64,000 nucleotides of DNA from Sphingopyxis sp. H050. Its GTDB lineage: Bacteria > Pseudomonadota > Alphaproteobacteria > Sphingomonadales > Sphingomonadaceae. The translations under genes were made by a program, and so were the position numbers. This document shows, one piece after another, positions 47,901 through 55,061 of the stretch. The notes under the pieces were generated by a model. That model was given only the letters and a program-made list of their open reading frames with translations, was not told the origin of the DNA and did no database searches. The first letter of the stretch is position 1, and each line of letters starts with the position of its first letter. The stretch is taken from contig NZ_LNRZ01000008.1 in the NCBI RefSeq assembly GCF_001468265.1, positions 1-64,000 of the forward strand. The letters are read 5' to 3'.

Positions 47901-50710
47901 GCGGACAAGTCTTCGACCGTACCGCCGGGCAGATTGGCTTCGGAAACAGTCAGTTCGCCGCCGGCAGCCGAAAGGCCGGTTATGGCGACGCCGTCATCGC
48001 GCCCGCGGATGGTTAGGGTCAGCGTGGCGGTGGCCTGATCGCCGTCACCATCGGTGATGGTATAGGTGAATGTCTCGACGAGGACGTCGTCGCTGTCGAG
48101 ACCCTGAACATCTATATTGTCGGGGTCGACGACATAGACGTAGCGGCCGTCCGACTCCAGTTCGAGCGTTCCATAGGCGCCCGCTGTCAGACCGTCGACT
48201 TCGCCACTGGCGCCTTCGAAGGTCACGGCGGTGACGCTCGCCCCGTCGGCCCCGGCGGTATCGGCGCTCCCGTCGCTGGCGTTGGCATCGCTTCCGCCTG
48301 CGCCGGTCAGCACATTTCCGTCGGCTCTTCCCGCGCCGCTCGTCTCCAGAAAGTCCTCTTCGTCAACCGCAGTCGGCACGTCATCGACGATCGCGATACT
48401 GAGGGTGCCGATAGCGCGGTCGCCATCAAGGTCGGTTACCACCACGGCGAAAGTCTCGGCCGCGTCGTCGCTGCTTGCCGGATCGGTGAGAGTATAGCTG
48501 TACGTGATACTTCCGGCGGAAATGCCGGTAATCGTCAGCGTTCCGAAATTGCCCGCAATAAGCTGCCCGATGGCGGTAACTTCGACCCCGCCGATCGTGA
48601 TCTTTCCAAGTCCGTCGACGACGGTGTAACTGATCGCGCCCGACGTGGTCGCTGTGCCGCTCGCCGGGTACGAACCAACGGCAAGCCCTGCTTCGGCAAC
48701 GCTCCGCCCGTCGTCCGAGCCGTTCGGCAGGCGAAGCGTCACGCCGCCGTCGCCGATCGCGATGGTTAGCGTTGCGCTCGCCGTGTCGCCATCGCCGTCT
48801 GTGAGTTGATAGGTGAAAACGTCGTTGACGCCGCCCGCCGAGCCGGCGTTGCGGACATAGCTGTAACTGCCGTCGGCCAGCAGCGTAAGCACGCCATAAA
48901 GACCCGCGATCGGAACGCCTGCGATCCCGCTGCCCGAAGCCCCGGTGACCAGAGTCACCACTGCGCCGTCCGCGCCCGTGAGATCGGCGCCTCCGTCATT
49001 TTCGGCGTCGGTGATCACGTTGCCCGTCGCCGCGGCGAAGCTTCCCGCGGGGACGCGGTCGATGTCCGCGGTCGCGACGGGTGCATCGTCGTTTATGTCG
49101 ATGACGAAGCGCGTGCTCGCGCTATCCCCATCGCGGTCGGTCACGGTCACATTTATCGGCTGGGTCGCCGGCCCGATAGAGTTGGTCGCGAGCACGAAGG
49201 CATATTCGATCGAATCCGGGTTGATCGAGATGACATAGAGCATACCCCTCTCGAGCTCGATCGTCTGTCCCTCATCCGTGATTTCGACGCCCTCGATGGT
49301 TATCTTCGCCGGACCGTCGGGAGCCTTGAACGCGATGACGCCTGTCGTGACGTCGGAACTGTCGCCAGACCGCGAGCCAGGCGCCCCGCCGTCGTCGCGT
49401 TCCGAAAGTCCGGCCTCCTCGACCCGGGTCCCGTCCTCGCCCGGAACGGGCGCGACAATGCTGACGGCGCTATCCCCGATCCGGATCGTGAGCGTCGCGG
49501 TCGCCGTGTCTCCGTCACCGTCGGTCAGCCGATAGGTGAAGACGTCCGACACGCCGCCCGGCGTGCCGGAATTGCGGAGATAGATATATGTGCCGTCGGC
49601 CGTGATCAGCAGTCGGCCATATTGTCCGGCGATCGGCGCGCCGGGCGGCGAGAAGACACTCCCCTCGCCCGCGGCGATCCCGGTCACAAGCGCGCCGTCG
49701 GCGCCCGGTGTATCCGCTCCGGCGGCGCTTGTAGCAGTTCCCGCACCAGAGATCACATTCCCCGTTTGCGGCGTGTAGGTTCCGGGCAAAACATCGTCGA
49801 TATCGGCGCGCGCTGTCGGCGTGTCATCGGAGATGTTGAGCGTTAGCGTTGCGGTCGCCACATCGCCATCGCGGTCGGTGACAATGATCTCCACAATATC
49901 TTTGGCATCAGCAGCGGTGGTGTTGTCGGTGAGCGTATAGCTGTAACCGATCGCACTCGGCGCAATGCTGGTGACGGTGATAAGCCCCAGCGGCGTCGCA
50001 ATCGTCTGGCCGACGACCGTGACGGCAGTCCCGCCGATGGACACTGTGCTTGGGCCGTCTATCGAACGGATTTCGATGGTGCCGCTGATCGTCTCTGCTT
50101 CGGAGACTTGGTCGGAGCCGGCGGGCTCGGTCCCCCGCGCGGGAAGCGCTGCCTCCGCCACGGTGGCCGTGGCGGAGGCAGCCCCAGCCGGCTGATCGGG
50201 GGTAGTGATCAGAATCGCCGGCTTGTTGTCGATGGCGTCGGGAATGAGTTCGCTGTCGTCGACAGCAGCCAATGCAAAGTCGGTCGAAGGAAGCAGGTCG
50301 CCAAGGCCGAAGGCATTGCCGATGTCGCCGGGCGTCTGTTCGAAATTGCCCCCCGAGCTTTGCGGCGCCCCCGCGGCTGGTTCGGGTTCCTGACCGGCGA
50401 TCAGAGCGGCGACGGTGGGAGCCGGAATATTGATCGTGCCGATCTTGATCTGCGGAATATGGAGCGCGCCATCGACGATGATCAACACCTGACCGTCTGG
50501 GAGCGTCACAAGCAGATCGTTGCCCGAAAGCCTGATCGCATCGAGGCGGGTACCGGAGGGCAACTGGATCACACCGTCGACAGGGATTATCCGCTGCGCG
50601 CGTGCCGCAAGGAGCATGAGAGGCGTCGCCGCTGCTACGTCTGGCGCTGCTTGCCGGGCATTAGCAGCATCAGCGCCCTCGAAATGCTTCCGATCCCGAC
50701 CTAGCTCCAT
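41915..50710 (-). CDS. Giant BapA/LapA-like repeat adhesin (type I secreted)
   Basis: A 2931-residue predicted surface adhesin. Residues about 35-105 (IIPVDGVIQLPSGTRLDAIR and following) match the N-terminal retention module of LapA/BapA adhesins that plugs the secretion channel. A PAAG di-alanine at 111-114 is a candidate LapG cleavage site. Residues about 200-2190 are tandem Ig/VCBS/DUF5801-like units of about 200 residues, each closing with a TDGDGDTATATLTI-like strand. A von Willebrand A domain (about 2205-2405) has an intact MIDAS (DFSDS at 2211-2215, SDGNPN). Next come EF-hand-like loops (DLDGDGVEF, DSNGDGKLDAAD) at about 2520-2640 and an Ala/Pro-rich tail; RTX nonapeptides are absent. 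It is first in the operon with TolC, ABC, SleB and HlyD genes. Confidence 0.9.
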   Translation of the reverse strand: MELGRDRKHFEGADAANARQAAPDVAAATPLMLLAARAQRIIPVDGVIQLPSGTRLDAIRLSGNDLLVTLPDGQVLIIVDGALHIPQIKIGTINIPAPTVAALIAGQEPEPAAGAPQSSGGNFEQTPGDIGNAFGLGDLLPSTDFALAAVDDSELIPDAIDNKPAILITTPDQPAGAASATATVAEAALPARGTEPAGSDQVSEAETISGTIEIRSIDGPSTVSIGGTAVTVVGQTIATPLGLITVTSIAPSAIGYSYTLTDNTTAADAKDIVEIIVTDRDGDVATATLTLNISDDTPTARADIDDVLPGTYTPQTGNVISGAGTATSAAGADTPGADGALVTGIAAGEGSVFSPPGAPIAGQYGRLLITADGTYIYLRNSGTPGGVSDVFTYRLTDGDGDTATATLTIRIGDSAVSIVAPVPGEDGTRVEEAGLSERDDGGAPGSRSGDSSDVTTGVIAFKAPDGPAKITIEGVEITDEGQTIELERGMLYVISINPDSIEYAFVLATNSIGPATQPINVTVTDRDGDSASTRFVIDINDDAPVATADIDRVPAGSFAAATGNVITDAENDGGADLTGADGAVVTLVTGASGSGIAGVPIAGLYGVLTLLADGSYSYVRNAGSAGGVNDVFTYQLTDGDGDTASATLTIAIGDGGVTLRLPNGSDDGRSVAEAGLAVGSYPASGTATTSGAISYTVVDGLGKITIGGVEVTAIGQLIAGNFGTLTITGISAGSITYSYTLTDPASSDDAAETFAVVVTDLDGDRAIGTLSIAIVDDVPTAVDEEDFLETSGAGRADGNVLTGAGGSDANASDGSADTAGADGASVTAVTFEGASGEVDGLTAGAYGTLELESDGRYVYVVDPDNIDVQGLDSDDVLVETFTYTITDGDGDQATATLTLTIRGRDDGVAITGLSAAGGELTVSEANLPGGTVEDLSALIQSGSFDFSAVDGAASIKIGGQTLFDGSDIVPGLTIVTNLGILTITGFDGVYDSSGELVAGTVSYSYELTANSLLHTGAANTALRDSFVVTITDSDGSAATSSLDVTIVDDAPIAHPEPSITVAEDAPAITGDLLENDSGGADGAVVTSVTIGSVTIAIAAAGTTEYTNSAGTYSFEASGAWSFNPAVQTSVFPVHADFTYTITDGDGDTSSAVQQIRVADGAGPTASAPITLTVDDQHLESGSSPSSQPVSASGTIHFAQGSDAIVSIGFGDLAGLDGGLSWELESETRIIGLDADLNPVVVLELGVSGNGATVTATLVQNYGLHPDVTRDDLADLGSIAVVALDADGDAASGIVHVAVSDDVPQITAAGSAAGLLTVDETSLGTDATADIRTLFNLVLGADQAGGRIDYRFDVTTASGLTDVATGSKIILQANGNVVEGRLLDVPSTIAFRLTVAPDGTATLDQMRAIKHADTTNPDDSVSLASTVIRLTATVVDGDGDSASATISMGNALVFRDDGPIIDAASADTNSIQLTTADGNTRGAAFDTATANFAGAFSIASASFGADGPASGGQVSWSYSLAMATADATTALTSNGVPVTLALVSGEILGSAGGTPIFSISVNSATGIVTLKQFAEIDHPLPGVAGSYASQFIELATGLVELRGMATITDRDGDRQSDTAVLDLGGNIRFADDGPSVSAGGTAPTLVVDESDLSANAVVDLSGLFAVSTDFGADGPGTAQYMLGVKAGASGLVDARSGEAVILSIEGGVVYGRTASHEVFRISVAGGGIVTFDQSRAVIHAPDAGPDQTLFLSGSNLITLTALMTDGDGDTAAATADITGHFAIRDDAPLAVDDEDNVARDGQSFADGNVLTGIGGSDDNGMDGAADRSGADGQLKVVGVEFAGASGTIGTAFAGEYGEIIIEADGNYRYQLDAGDPAVIALGADETLTETFFYIVSDADGDTSKAAIRIIITGANDFPIARADTNWVLDGASGSDPKAIGNVLQDIIHSSAPIGLFADVADNDPDLEPITVTSAGTYAGIYGTLVIAADGSYTYTLDEDRAAVNALDTGQTLVDSFAYTISDGTLSVSSSLSITIFGTNDAPMIGTTIARVSEEGLAGGNPDALPNPTLDTTNNVVAAGVLTIADADAGETLTVALGSPGPVLNSGGVPVTWGGVGTGTLIGSAGGVEVIRITIAPNGAYNVTLSKPVDHSASGTEDIKSFFVPVSVFDGSVTTTNVGAIEVVIEDDAPTAAGETGTSAQPAQDVNTLFILDFSDSIDSVELDTMIGAVQGALTQLDAAGTGAMTIRFVIFSSGAFASPTFASAADANAYLDGLNPLAGGERPSAEQIGLNTNYSGAIQTALANFSAIPGASNQVFFLSDGNPNQQVQFAGIPPMVVNSLTPVVASAWNSFIDGNGVNVTAIGIDNNPLQPLNIQRLRDIDVNDAPGNNPILVDDFQDLVSTLLSVIVPSAVTGDLDANDAFGGDGGRILSIAVGGTTYIWDGTSSIAVSTGGSIAGSTLNAVATPMGGTLTLNFATGQYLYQPPTPITVTATETFSYVLTDRDGDTASANLSITITALAPPIVIDLDGDGVEFVSSAANVAFDYDGDGVAETTAWAGRDDGLLAIDKNGNAKIDNGSELVFGKPGVSDLEGLARSYDSNGDGKLDAADKDFAKFGIWQDANCNGVTDPGEYRSLVDAQIVSISLVSDNRSYTAANGEVQVRGEATYTRADGSTGKLADAAFATNFAAEQQRTAPGSTGLSAAMLAAGLVAAAPLAAQPTTAPLVDAAPPLVTAIAPEAAGGAATSAERAGMVHEFWTGPETVKIGKPEDDAVHRSEDPPQSELALTADMAEGARPYGELPGEAETGGSQDSLHDAAPVDGGGLVQQVLPEGATPDPAAATPGTLDAHAASDQAPTASISDLVTAALEGPSVDLGAMLGSSGEAAPPPAAMLSDAGSWMGESSALLGQTFVMGTAEQHAAVQLEQAAAAGQA

Positions 50711-50868
50711 TGCTCAGTTAGCCCCCTTGAACACGCACTCACCAGCGCGAGACGCTTGCCTTGTTGGGAAACCAACAAAGTAGGCGACAAGCGCGTTTCA
50801 CCCGGACCGATGACGGTCAGGAACCGGGTTATCCGCAGCTGTGATTGTGCCAGGTTCTACTTTGGCGA

Positions 50869-50919
50869 CCTGTGCCCGTGCCCTCTCACTGTTACGGCAA
50901 ATACAGTCCTGTGCCCGTG
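50869..50919. repeat. Two direct repeats CCTGTGCCCGTG upstream of adhesin operon
   Basis: Identical 12-base copies lie at 50869-50880 and 50908-50919, 39 bases start to start, close to four helical turns. They lie between the candidate promoter and the adhesin start and could bind a regulator. Confidence 0.6.
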
Positions 50920-50970
50920 ATTCTGCAATGGCAATTTCCGGTGACTGGCACTATACTTTTGTATGAAATC

Positions 50971-50998
50971 ATTATCTTTTGGGTTAAATATTAGTAAA
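50971..50998 (-). promoter_or_regulatory. Candidate promoter of the adhesin operon
   Basis: On the minus strand, TTTACT and GATAAT are separated by 16 bases inside the AT-rich block. The match to the housekeeping sigma consensus is four and five of six. Transcription would start about 250 bases before the adhesin ATG. Judged by eye only. Confidence 0.35.
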
Positions 50999-51152
50999 CT
51001 TAATGAAAATAATTTAACTGATTATCTATAGAGTGTTACATTATGAGAATCTGTTCCGTAAAGGTCACCTTAAGATTGAACGAGAGACGAAGTTACCCTT
51101 GCTATTTTGCGATTGAGTGACCTGTATATCGGTGTTTTCGGCCTTTCGATCT

Positions 51153-52130
51153 CTATCGCAGGACAGCGATGACCTCCATGTCTCCAACAACGCGATCGCC
51201 GCGAAGCAATCGATACCGACCCGTATAGCGTCCTTTTGCCCACCCCTCGCCGGTGGGACGCTTGCCGCTGTAGGCGAACCAGCTGAGGCCGCCGTCCTCG
51301 ATGACATCGACTTGGCGGTGAAGAGTGCCGCCCCCGGGTGCGACAATGGTGAATTCCTGCTGGTCCCCAGCACGCGCGCCGAACACGTCTGCCCACAGGA
51401 TGATGGGGGCGCGAATATCGTCGAGGCCTGGTGCCGGATCGCGCTCTGTCACGCCGCGAGGGGGTACGACGGACGCCAACCCGGCCGCGATGACGCCGGC
51501 CGGGGCGTAGGCGAGGCGGGATGCGCTTCGATGATCCCAAAGGTTCGCAGCGATGGGATCAATACGGCAATTCGGAGCCCCGCCCAGCGGGAGGAACGGA
51601 TCAAGAGCCATCCCGCCGCTCCGAACGGTGAAATGGAGATGCGGATACTCGCTGTTTCCGGAAAGACCGATCAGGGCGATCGGCTCGCCTGCCGTCACCT
51701 TCTGACCGGGCCGAACCTTGAGGCTGCCTTGGCGAAGATGGCTATATTGCGTTTCCCAGCCCCCGCCATGGTCGATGACCACCGCATTGCCCGCGTCCTT
51801 ACCTCCCTCGATAGCCCTTGCACGGACACCGACGTCCGGTTCGCCATCGCGAATACGCACGACTGTGCCGGCTTTGGCGGCGAAGACGCGAACGCCCTGC
51901 CGCAGGTCCGCCATGGTACGGACCCGGATATCGGTCCCGTCATGTCCATCCGTCGTCAATTTGCCGCAGCGAAAGTCGCTGCGTCCGGCGGCAGGGTCAT
52001 GATCGAAATATTTCTGGATGAGACAGGTCTTGCCCTGCTCGCAATCGACCGGAAATACGAACTCCGGCCCTTGTCCCGGCGCGGCGGCGGTCAGAGCCAA
52101 CAGGGCGAACGTGAGATCGAGGAAGGTCAT
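51153..52130 (-). CDS. M23-family peptidoglycan endopeptidase
   Basis: A secreted zinc metallopeptidase of 325 residues. A signal peptide (FLDLTFALLALTAAAPGQG) leads to the LytM/M23 fold: the HxxxD ligands in TTDGHDGTDIRVRT, the central GNAVVIDHGGGWETQYSHL, KVTAGEPIALIGLSGNS, and the HxH ligands in EYPHLHFTVRSGG. All metal ligands are present, so it is probably active rather than an activator. A C-terminal beta-rich segment of about 130 residues follows. It lies upstream of the adhesin operon on the same strand but with its own long gap, and may prepare the wall for the secretion machinery. Confidence 0.87.
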   Translation of the reverse strand: MTFLDLTFALLALTAAAPGQGPEFVFPVDCEQGKTCLIQKYFDHDPAAGRSDFRCGKLTTDGHDGTDIRVRTMADLRQGVRVFAAKAGTVVRIRDGEPDVGVRARAIEGGKDAGNAVVIDHGGGWETQYSHLRQGSLKVRPGQKVTAGEPIALIGLSGNSEYPHLHFTVRSGGMALDPFLPLGGAPNCRIDPIAANLWDHRSASRLAYAPAGVIAAGLASVVPPRGVTERDPAPGLDDIRAPIILWADVFGARAGDQQEFTIVAPGGGTLHRQVDVIEDGGLSWFAYSGKRPTGEGWAKGRYTGRYRLLRGDRVVGDMEVIAVLR

Positions 52131-52287
52131 GGGATCGCGTGTCGCACCTTATCGCATCGAAGCGTCGGCAGCATAAACACTGAGCGACACCGGCCGCCGC
52201 CAAGGGGGCTATGGCGGCGGACACGGTGGGTCAGCAGGGGGTGCCGACCTGAAGCTTGAACCTTCCCCGCAGGAAGAGTGGGGTGGA

Positions 52288-52308
52288 TTGTACGGACAAT
52301 TTGTACAA
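52288..52308. promoter_or_regulatory. Inverted repeat upstream of M23 peptidase gene
   Basis: TTGTAC and GTACAA form a perfect 6-bp inverted repeat with nine bases between, about 160 bp before the peptidase start. A second TTGTAC copy is contained in the right half, giving an overlapping direct repeat. Possible operator; no regulator assigned. Confidence 0.4.
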
Positions 52309-52515
52309 ACTGGCCCAAAGCGAGAGATCTACTTCTACATCGCCTGCCTTTCTGCATAGGGCAGGGAGCTGATTATACCGCGACCCACCAGCTCAAGATG
52401 GAGCGTGCCCGCGAACGGAGAACTGGCCAATTCCCGGATGGGGACACTATGGCGCCGGTCCGACGGCGCCCAATTGTTGCGCCCTCCCCTGCAGACGGCG
52501 CCTCGACACATAAAA

Positions 52516-52550
52516 AGAGAGAGCAGGGCCAAGGGCCTGCTCTCTCTCTT
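52516..52550 (-). terminator. Intrinsic terminator of the RTX gene
   Basis: Arms AGAGAGAGCAGG and CCTGCTCTCTCT form a long stem with an eight-base loop about 45 bp after the RTX stop. Read on the minus strand it ends in a T-run (52512-52516), a standard intrinsic terminator. Confidence 0.8.
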
Positions 52551-52593
52551 GCAAAGGTGTGCCCGGGAGGTGGTGTGTCCCGGGCAACCCTTT

Positions 52594-54783
52594 TTAGACG
52601 AAGGTAATCGCGTCGTAGGACGCATTGCCCTGGCTGTACGCGTTGAGCGCGGCAACCGAGTCATATGCACCTGCCGCAGCGAGCGCCTGGATCGGGGCCG
52701 AAGCACCTTCCCAGAAGTCCTCGATCAGGACCGAGCCGGCCGAGGTGAAGACAAAGACGTCGAGCGCATCGCCCTGGCCGTCCCAGTCGCCCGTAATGAC
52801 GAACATGTCGGCCGACGGATCGAAGCCGGAGTCGACGTCAAAGACGAGCGTGTCGCGGTTCGCGAGGTTGAAGTCGCGGCCCGAGCCGAGGCTGAACGGC
52901 GCACCGATGACGTCGTTGCCGAAGCCCGGCGACGAGTCGGTGCTGTCGAACTTGAACAGATCCTTGCCTGCGCCACCCGACATATGGTCGTCGCCCTCGC
53001 CGCCGGTGATGCTGTCGTTGCCCGACTCGCCTTCGAGATTGTCATCGCCAAGTCCACCGTCGATGGTGTCGTTGCCGGTGTCGCCGCGAATGGTGTCATC
53101 GCCGTCATCGCCGTTCATCACGTCGTTGCCGAAGCCACCGCTCATATAGTCGTTGCCGTCGCCACCGCTCATGGTGTCGTTGCCGCCGCCCGGGTTGCCC
53201 AGGTTTTCGAACAACGTGTCACCATACATGATGTCGTCGCCATCGCCGCCGTTCATGGTGTCATTGCCGGCATCGCCTGCGAGCGTGTCGTCGCCGTCAT
53301 TGCCATTCACGACGTCGTTTCCGGCACCACCATAGATAGTGTCGTCACCGTCATCGCCCGACAGGTTGTCGGCCCCGGCATTGCCCTGGATGAGGTCATC
53401 GTCATCACCGCCGGACACGACGTCAGCGCCGTCATTGCCCTGGATGTTGTCGCTGCCGGCGCCGCCCGAGATGTTGTCGTTCCCAGCGTCGCCGCCGATC
53501 ACGTCATCGCCGTCATTTCCTTCGATAACGTCGTCGCCTTCGTCACCGTTGAGCGTATCGTCGCCGGCACCACCCGAGATGAAGTCGGCATCGGTGTTCG
53601 ACGGATCGAGCGGATCGAAGAACGGATCTCCGTTGCCGCGAATGACGTCGTCGCCGGCGTCACCGTAAAGCGCGTCGTCGCCGCCCTCGCCCCAAATGAC
53701 GTCGTTGCCGCCGTCGCCATGGACGAGGTCGTTGCCGTCGTTGCCGTTCAACGTGTCATCGTCGGCGCCGCCGCCAATGTCATCGTCGTCGGCTCCACCC
53801 TGGACGAAGTCGAAGCCAGCGCCGCCGCGAATCACGTCGTTGCCGGCATCGCCGTCAAGTTCGTCATCGCCGTCGTTACCGGCAAGGTTGTCGTCGCCTT
53901 CGCCGCCATCAACTTGGTCGAAGCCTGTGCCGCCGGTGATGGTGTCGTTGCCGTCATCACCCCAGAGAAGGTCATCGCCGCTGTCACCCGCGATGGTGTC
54001 GTTGCCGCCTTGTCCGAAGACTTGGTCGTCGCCGGCGCCGCCCGAGATATTGTCGGCATGGCCATTGCCCGGATTGTAGCCGCTCTGGTTGTAGGCGAAA
54101 TCCGGATCGGCCTTGCGGCCCGTCCCGTTGTCGCCGAAGATTACGTCATTGCCGTCGCCACCCGAGAGCTGGTCTACACCGTTGGCGTTTGTGCCGCCTT
54201 CGATATAGTCGTCGCCATTGCCGCCGCTCACGACGTCGGTTTCGGTACCGCCGAACAGATTGTCCTGTCCGTCGCCGCCGTTAATGACGTCGTCGCCGGC
54301 ATTGCCTTCGACGCGGTCGTCGCCCGATTGGCCGTTGAGGGTGTCGTTGCCGGCGTCGCCGCGGATATAATCGTTTCCGCCGCCGCCCCATGCGGTGTCG
54401 TTGCCGGCGCCGCCGAGCAGGGTGTCGTTGCCGTCGGCCCCGCCGTTGTCGACGCCCGTGTAGACTACGTTGCCGGGCCCAACGACTGCGAAGGTCGCTT
54501 GGTCGCCGATCAGCGTGTCATTGCCTGCACCGCCGTCGACGCGGTCGTTCCCGCTGCGGCCGATGACGGCGTCGTCACCTGCATCGCCATAGAGATCGTT
54601 GTCGAGGTTGTTCCCGTAGACCGTGTCGTTCCCGCCGTTCCCACGCGCGTTATACGGCAGCGTGGCGGTCGAGACGATCGCATTCAGATCGATGAAGTCG
54701 ACGGAGTTCGTTCCGAGAACCTGACCTCGCGAGGTCGGATTCTTGGCCGCCGTCGGCGCGTTGGATGGAGTTACACTCGGCAT
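52594..54783 (-). CDS. RTX calcium-binding repeat protein (type I secreted)
   Basis: A 729-residue protein made almost wholly of several dozen GGxGxDxxx nonapeptides (for example GGDGNDVIFGDNG, GGAGDDTLNGDEGDD) from about residue 50 to 640, which fold into calcium-filled beta-rolls outside the cell. No enzymatic domain is visible. The last about 90 residues (GSGRDFNLANRDTLVFDVD, VFTSAGSVLIEDFWEG) form the usual C-terminal capping and secretion signal region. ATG 54783 follows AGAGGA at eight bases; ATG 54801 lacks a site. It lies 280 bp downstream of the second TolC gene and is the probable substrate of the second type I system. Could be a structural surface layer or matrix protein. Confidence 0.87.
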   Translation of the reverse strand: MPSVTPSNAPTAAKNPTSRGQVLGTNSVDFIDLNAIVSTATLPYNARGNGGNDTVYGNNLDNDLYGDAGDDAVIGRSGNDRVDGGAGNDTLIGDQATFAVVGPGNVVYTGVDNGGADGNDTLLGGAGNDTAWGGGGNDYIRGDAGNDTLNGQSGDDRVEGNAGDDVINGGDGQDNLFGGTETDVVSGGNGDDYIEGGTNANGVDQLSGGDGNDVIFGDNGTGRKADPDFAYNQSGYNPGNGHADNISGGAGDDQVFGQGGNDTIAGDSGDDLLWGDDGNDTITGGTGFDQVDGGEGDDNLAGNDGDDELDGDAGNDVIRGGAGFDFVQGGADDDDIGGGADDDTLNGNDGNDLVHGDGGNDVIWGEGGDDALYGDAGDDVIRGNGDPFFDPLDPSNTDADFISGGAGDDTLNGDEGDDVIEGNDGDDVIGGDAGNDNISGGAGSDNIQGNDGADVVSGGDDDDLIQGNAGADNLSGDDGDDTIYGGAGNDVVNGNDGDDTLAGDAGNDTMNGGDGDDIMYGDTLFENLGNPGGGNDTMSGGDGNDYMSGGFGNDVMNGDDGDDTIRGDTGNDTIDGGLGDDNLEGESGNDSITGGEGDDHMSGGAGKDLFKFDSTDSSPGFGNDVIGAPFSLGSGRDFNLANRDTLVFDVDSGFDPSADMFVITGDWDGQGDALDVFVFTSAGSVLIEDFWEGASAPIQALAAAGAYDSVAALNAYSQGNASYDAITFV

Positions 54784-55061
54784 TTTCGCTATCCTCTTCA
54801 TTCTGGTCGCAAGGATGCTGCTTCAATTTCTGAATCAAAGCCCCACCCGCCGGCCCTCGAAAATCCGGGGCCTTGAGAGGGAATATGACTGGGGGTCTGG
54901 CGCCGATATTCCTGCATGGGGACATGGACTAACTTTTTTGAAATTGGCCCAAAACGGGTCAGCTGGACCACGCCCGCGGCGGCCGCACGCTTTCCTGTCG
55001 CGCTCGCGCGAAAGCGAAAGTCTGCTGATTATTTGCTAGTGCTGCGTGCCCCTCGAGGCGA

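Larger units (their letters stand above)
50711..51152. other. Regulatory region upstream of the adhesin operon
   Basis: About 442 bp with no gene. Bases 50950-51060 are very AT-rich against a GC-rich background. It holds a candidate promoter (50971-50998) and a pair of direct repeats (50869-50919). On transcription from that promoter the leader would be about 250 nt, long enough for post-transcriptional control. Confidence 0.5.
52131..52593. other. Intergenic region between RTX gene and M23 peptidase gene
   Basis: About 463 bp. It contains the RTX terminator (52516-52550), an inverted repeat (52288-52308) in the upstream region of the peptidase gene, and no credible gene. Long plus-strand frames here are shadows of the RTX repeats. 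Confidence 0.45.

Noticed and set aside
42520-50100. Long-range similarity between blocks of the adhesin, considered as a possible CRISPR-like or mobile repeat array
   Set aside because: Repeats are in-frame protein modules of about 200 residues with diverged DNA, typical of VCBS/Ig-like adhesin repeats.
50947-50965. TGGCAC followed by a T-rich stretch, resembling a sigma-54 promoter
   Set aside because: The -12 GC element is missing and the orientation is away from the adhesin operon.
52405-54876. Plus-strand ORF of 823 codons, rich in Val, Ala and Ile repeats
   Set aside because: It is the antisense of the RTX nonapeptide repeats, which are strongly periodic; the minus-strand protein has family motifs, a ribosome site and a terminator.
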